Of a stretch of 64,000 nucleotides of DNA, positions 63,601-64,000 are shown piece after piece. Source of the DNA: Pseudomaricurvus alcaniphilus (GTDB lineage: Bacteria; Pseudomonadota; Gammaproteobacteria; Pseudomonadales; Cellvibrionaceae); NCBI RefSeq assembly GCF_011440395.1, contig NZ_JAAOIX010000003.1:310001-374000 (forward strand), given 5' to 3'. The translations under genes were made by a program, and so were the position numbers. The notes beneath the pieces were generated by a model that saw only the letters and a list, made by a program, of their open reading frames with translations, had not been told where the DNA came from and made no database searches. The first letter of the stretch is position 1, and every line of letters starts with the position of its first letter.

Positions 63601-64000
63601 GCTTGACTTCAGCGGTGCAGCCCCGGGGCTCGATGGTTTCAGTGACTGCAGTTTATATGTTGCCAGCTCCGGTTCCGGTCGTGGCCTGAGCGGTGACGTG
63701 GGAGTCGACGCCGCCGGCTGGGCCTGGATCGAGGGCGAAGTAGACGACATGCAAGCCTGTCGCTATCGGGTCAATGCCGGCGGCGTTGTGGAAGTGGAGG
63801 AGACCCTGAGCGGCGAGTCGCCGGAGTCGATTTTCTTCCAGCTGGGTGCCGACGGCAATGCGCTGCTGTTTTCCGAAGGTGGCGCCGATATGGAGGATGT
63901 TGGCTTTGAGGAGGCCTACGCAGCACTGGGATTGGGCATCAAATACAGCGGTAGCAATTACATCCCCCTGATCGCGGATTTTCTCGATATCCCGGTCACC
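60698..64000 (+). CDS. Large secreted protein with calcium-binding motifs (3' end outside window)
   Basis: The frame from ATG 60698 is open to the right edge, at least 1101 residues. AAGGAAGAG (60679-60688) precedes the start. The signal peptide is residues 1-31 (LLATSLLLSSTVAA|VP). The mature part is Asp/Gly/Ser-rich with few Lys, typical of large extracellular proteins. Asp-rich thrombospondin-3-like motifs occur near residues 570-600 (DSDDDGDPN, DPDDDNDGISD) and 610-625 (DQDGDGFSNAAEAL). Regularly spaced Cys suggest disulfides. I recognise no catalytic domain. It differs from the two upstream giants in having no DUF11 tandem units or FG-GAP array in the visible part, but is probably another surface or secreted protein of the same neighbourhood. 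Confidence 0.8.
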   Translation, partial: MNPVSASIRAFPLVNTTLLATSLLLSSTVAAVPQGTYRGQSSVEFLLDLQANGGAAGHALESSSVYGIQWVIDGSGNITPSVLSEDYVFVDTNNDQQADSWVLQSTTHRSRRLVGSNYGGYSLLQAPAGFSAPAFTSSLTQAGVGLYEADINNTITFLSDTSLRAVITSTPSEDLLVSNVLVNDFLSGGKNLVSSVLGIFAKMDTLYPTTAADLNGKSFHGVFRSREYVGIDGYDAKYTEAVSGGLAAIEFTSTSACVISALERTEILQFTIPDLDGDSGTVEGDQDYRNRLAIQIQDSSGFDCTYSVDSSGRIEIRADPGGEGEFQLFEFYSDASQRYLVSTDSGNSLDSTGEPVGGGEGTEGQIKGLGLFLQVAAFDADQDTRNDAAAGTFLLNYIASDYESGLLSNWSPEFDQFGRAVLEFSSAAAAGHTGFNQCSFRDRGVETEKADSGTEAGGDVSSDLNKFTSPLEEALDCRFRIHQSGGFELVLTFEDDGGVEEVNIDGRISNNYEALTLALAESGTVIVEGTDVVDESGLIVVVGVQYSGDLSANQDDDEFSNEDEFFVYRGQDSDDDGDPNSTDPDDDNDGISDIIELANPTFLHPWNAADGQRDQDGDGFSNAAEALAGTSMTDPEDKPGTAFRALGFWTHLAFNGNYHEEQVCREDSGGYLDNSGDFVPDPFWVSYCAVRGMAWWSGNLDLFIFADQEQNPSCDEGSTCSQSVVRDGNYLDVGARGMVTADDGMLFVSHYDFNGNPLRDENWDPSVGDIEYGVSMVVQVASGLSNNDLVGKTYAVAAMSKSFAQGDNAQFSETNLLLSFDLSITGDGTCVVSSWTEHKLEQLEDGDNDFDDRTNLYHSEAPVTFSACSFSTDAASGELQLTLTPTEGDPGVWALRVTPDFNYLASSNPDASPDEIGFVLGVSKATPTAGDNAAVAGAFFIAGMDLDFWNHTDTAFVGYDGDGIFRAVLDFSGAAPGLDGFSDCSLYVASSGSGRGLSGDVGVDAAGWAWIEGEVDDMQACRYRVNAGGVVEVEETLSGESPESIFFQLGADGNALLFSEGGADMEDVGFEEAYAALGLGIKYSGSNYIPLIADFLDIPVT

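Overview
The window looks like chromosome of a GC-rich, probably marine gammaproteobacterium of the Cellvibrionales/Halieaceae/Microbulbifer kind. This rests on protein similarity recalled from memory and on gene order (trmJ-iscR ... ndk-rlmN-pilF-rodZ-ispG-hisS-yfgM-bamB-der). No rRNA or tRNA is present to fix the taxon.

1-3130: the 3' end of DNA polymerase II (polB), a LEA14-like lipoprotein, a DUF4404 protein, then 1.1 kb of non-coding DNA packed with foldback and palindromic repeats. 3131-21731: a housekeeping block on the + strand. trmJ is followed by an iron-sulfur operon, iscR-iscS-sufB-sufC-sufD-sufS-sufA-sufT-sufE, behind a near-consensus sigma-70 promoter overlapped by an IscR type-1 site. 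It sits exactly where most gammaproteobacteria carry iscRSUA-hscBA-fdx. Then come ndk, rlmN, pilF, rodZ, ispG, hisS, yfgM, bamB and der; RlmN and IspG are themselves [4Fe-4S] enzymes. 21732-29173: a second repeat-rich intergenic stretch, a small GNAT protein, a minus-strand operon (hexose-6-phosphate mutarotase, TauE/SafE permease, histone-deacetylase-like hydrolase), an Atm1-type ABC exporter, and a GNAT/nitrilase fusion.

29499-50512: a surface polysaccharide locus. A lipoprotein and a KpsD/Wza-like outer-membrane exporter precede the KpsM/KpsT ABC transporter and a KpsE-like periplasmic adaptor. Next come a 1570-residue protein with three glycosyltransferase modules, four sulfotransferase-like proteins (one with a TPR tail), an SGNH-like and a GSCFA acyl-esterase-type protein, GT2 and GT4 glycosyltransferases and a pyruvyltransferase. 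Together they suggest a sulfated, probably also acylated or pyruvylated, capsule-like glycan exported by the ABC-dependent route. The stretch 34537-43230 is much richer in A+T than its surroundings and was probably acquired separately.

50922-64000: three very large predicted secreted proteins. Two are paralogues built from tandem DUF11-like beta-sandwich units, a calcium-binding thrombospondin-type-3-like stretch and a C-terminal FG-GAP-like array. The third, cut by the window edge, also has Asp-rich calcium-binding motifs. They are candidate adhesins or surface-layer proteins next to the glycan locus; that link is inference from position.

Most unusual: the SUF-for-ISC replacement at the isc locus together with an IscS lacking the usual C-terminal tail; the AT-rich glycan island with its triple-glycosyltransferase and sulfotransferases; and the giant DUF11/FG-GAP paralogue pair. 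No CRISPR array, IS transposase, rRNA or tRNA was recognised.
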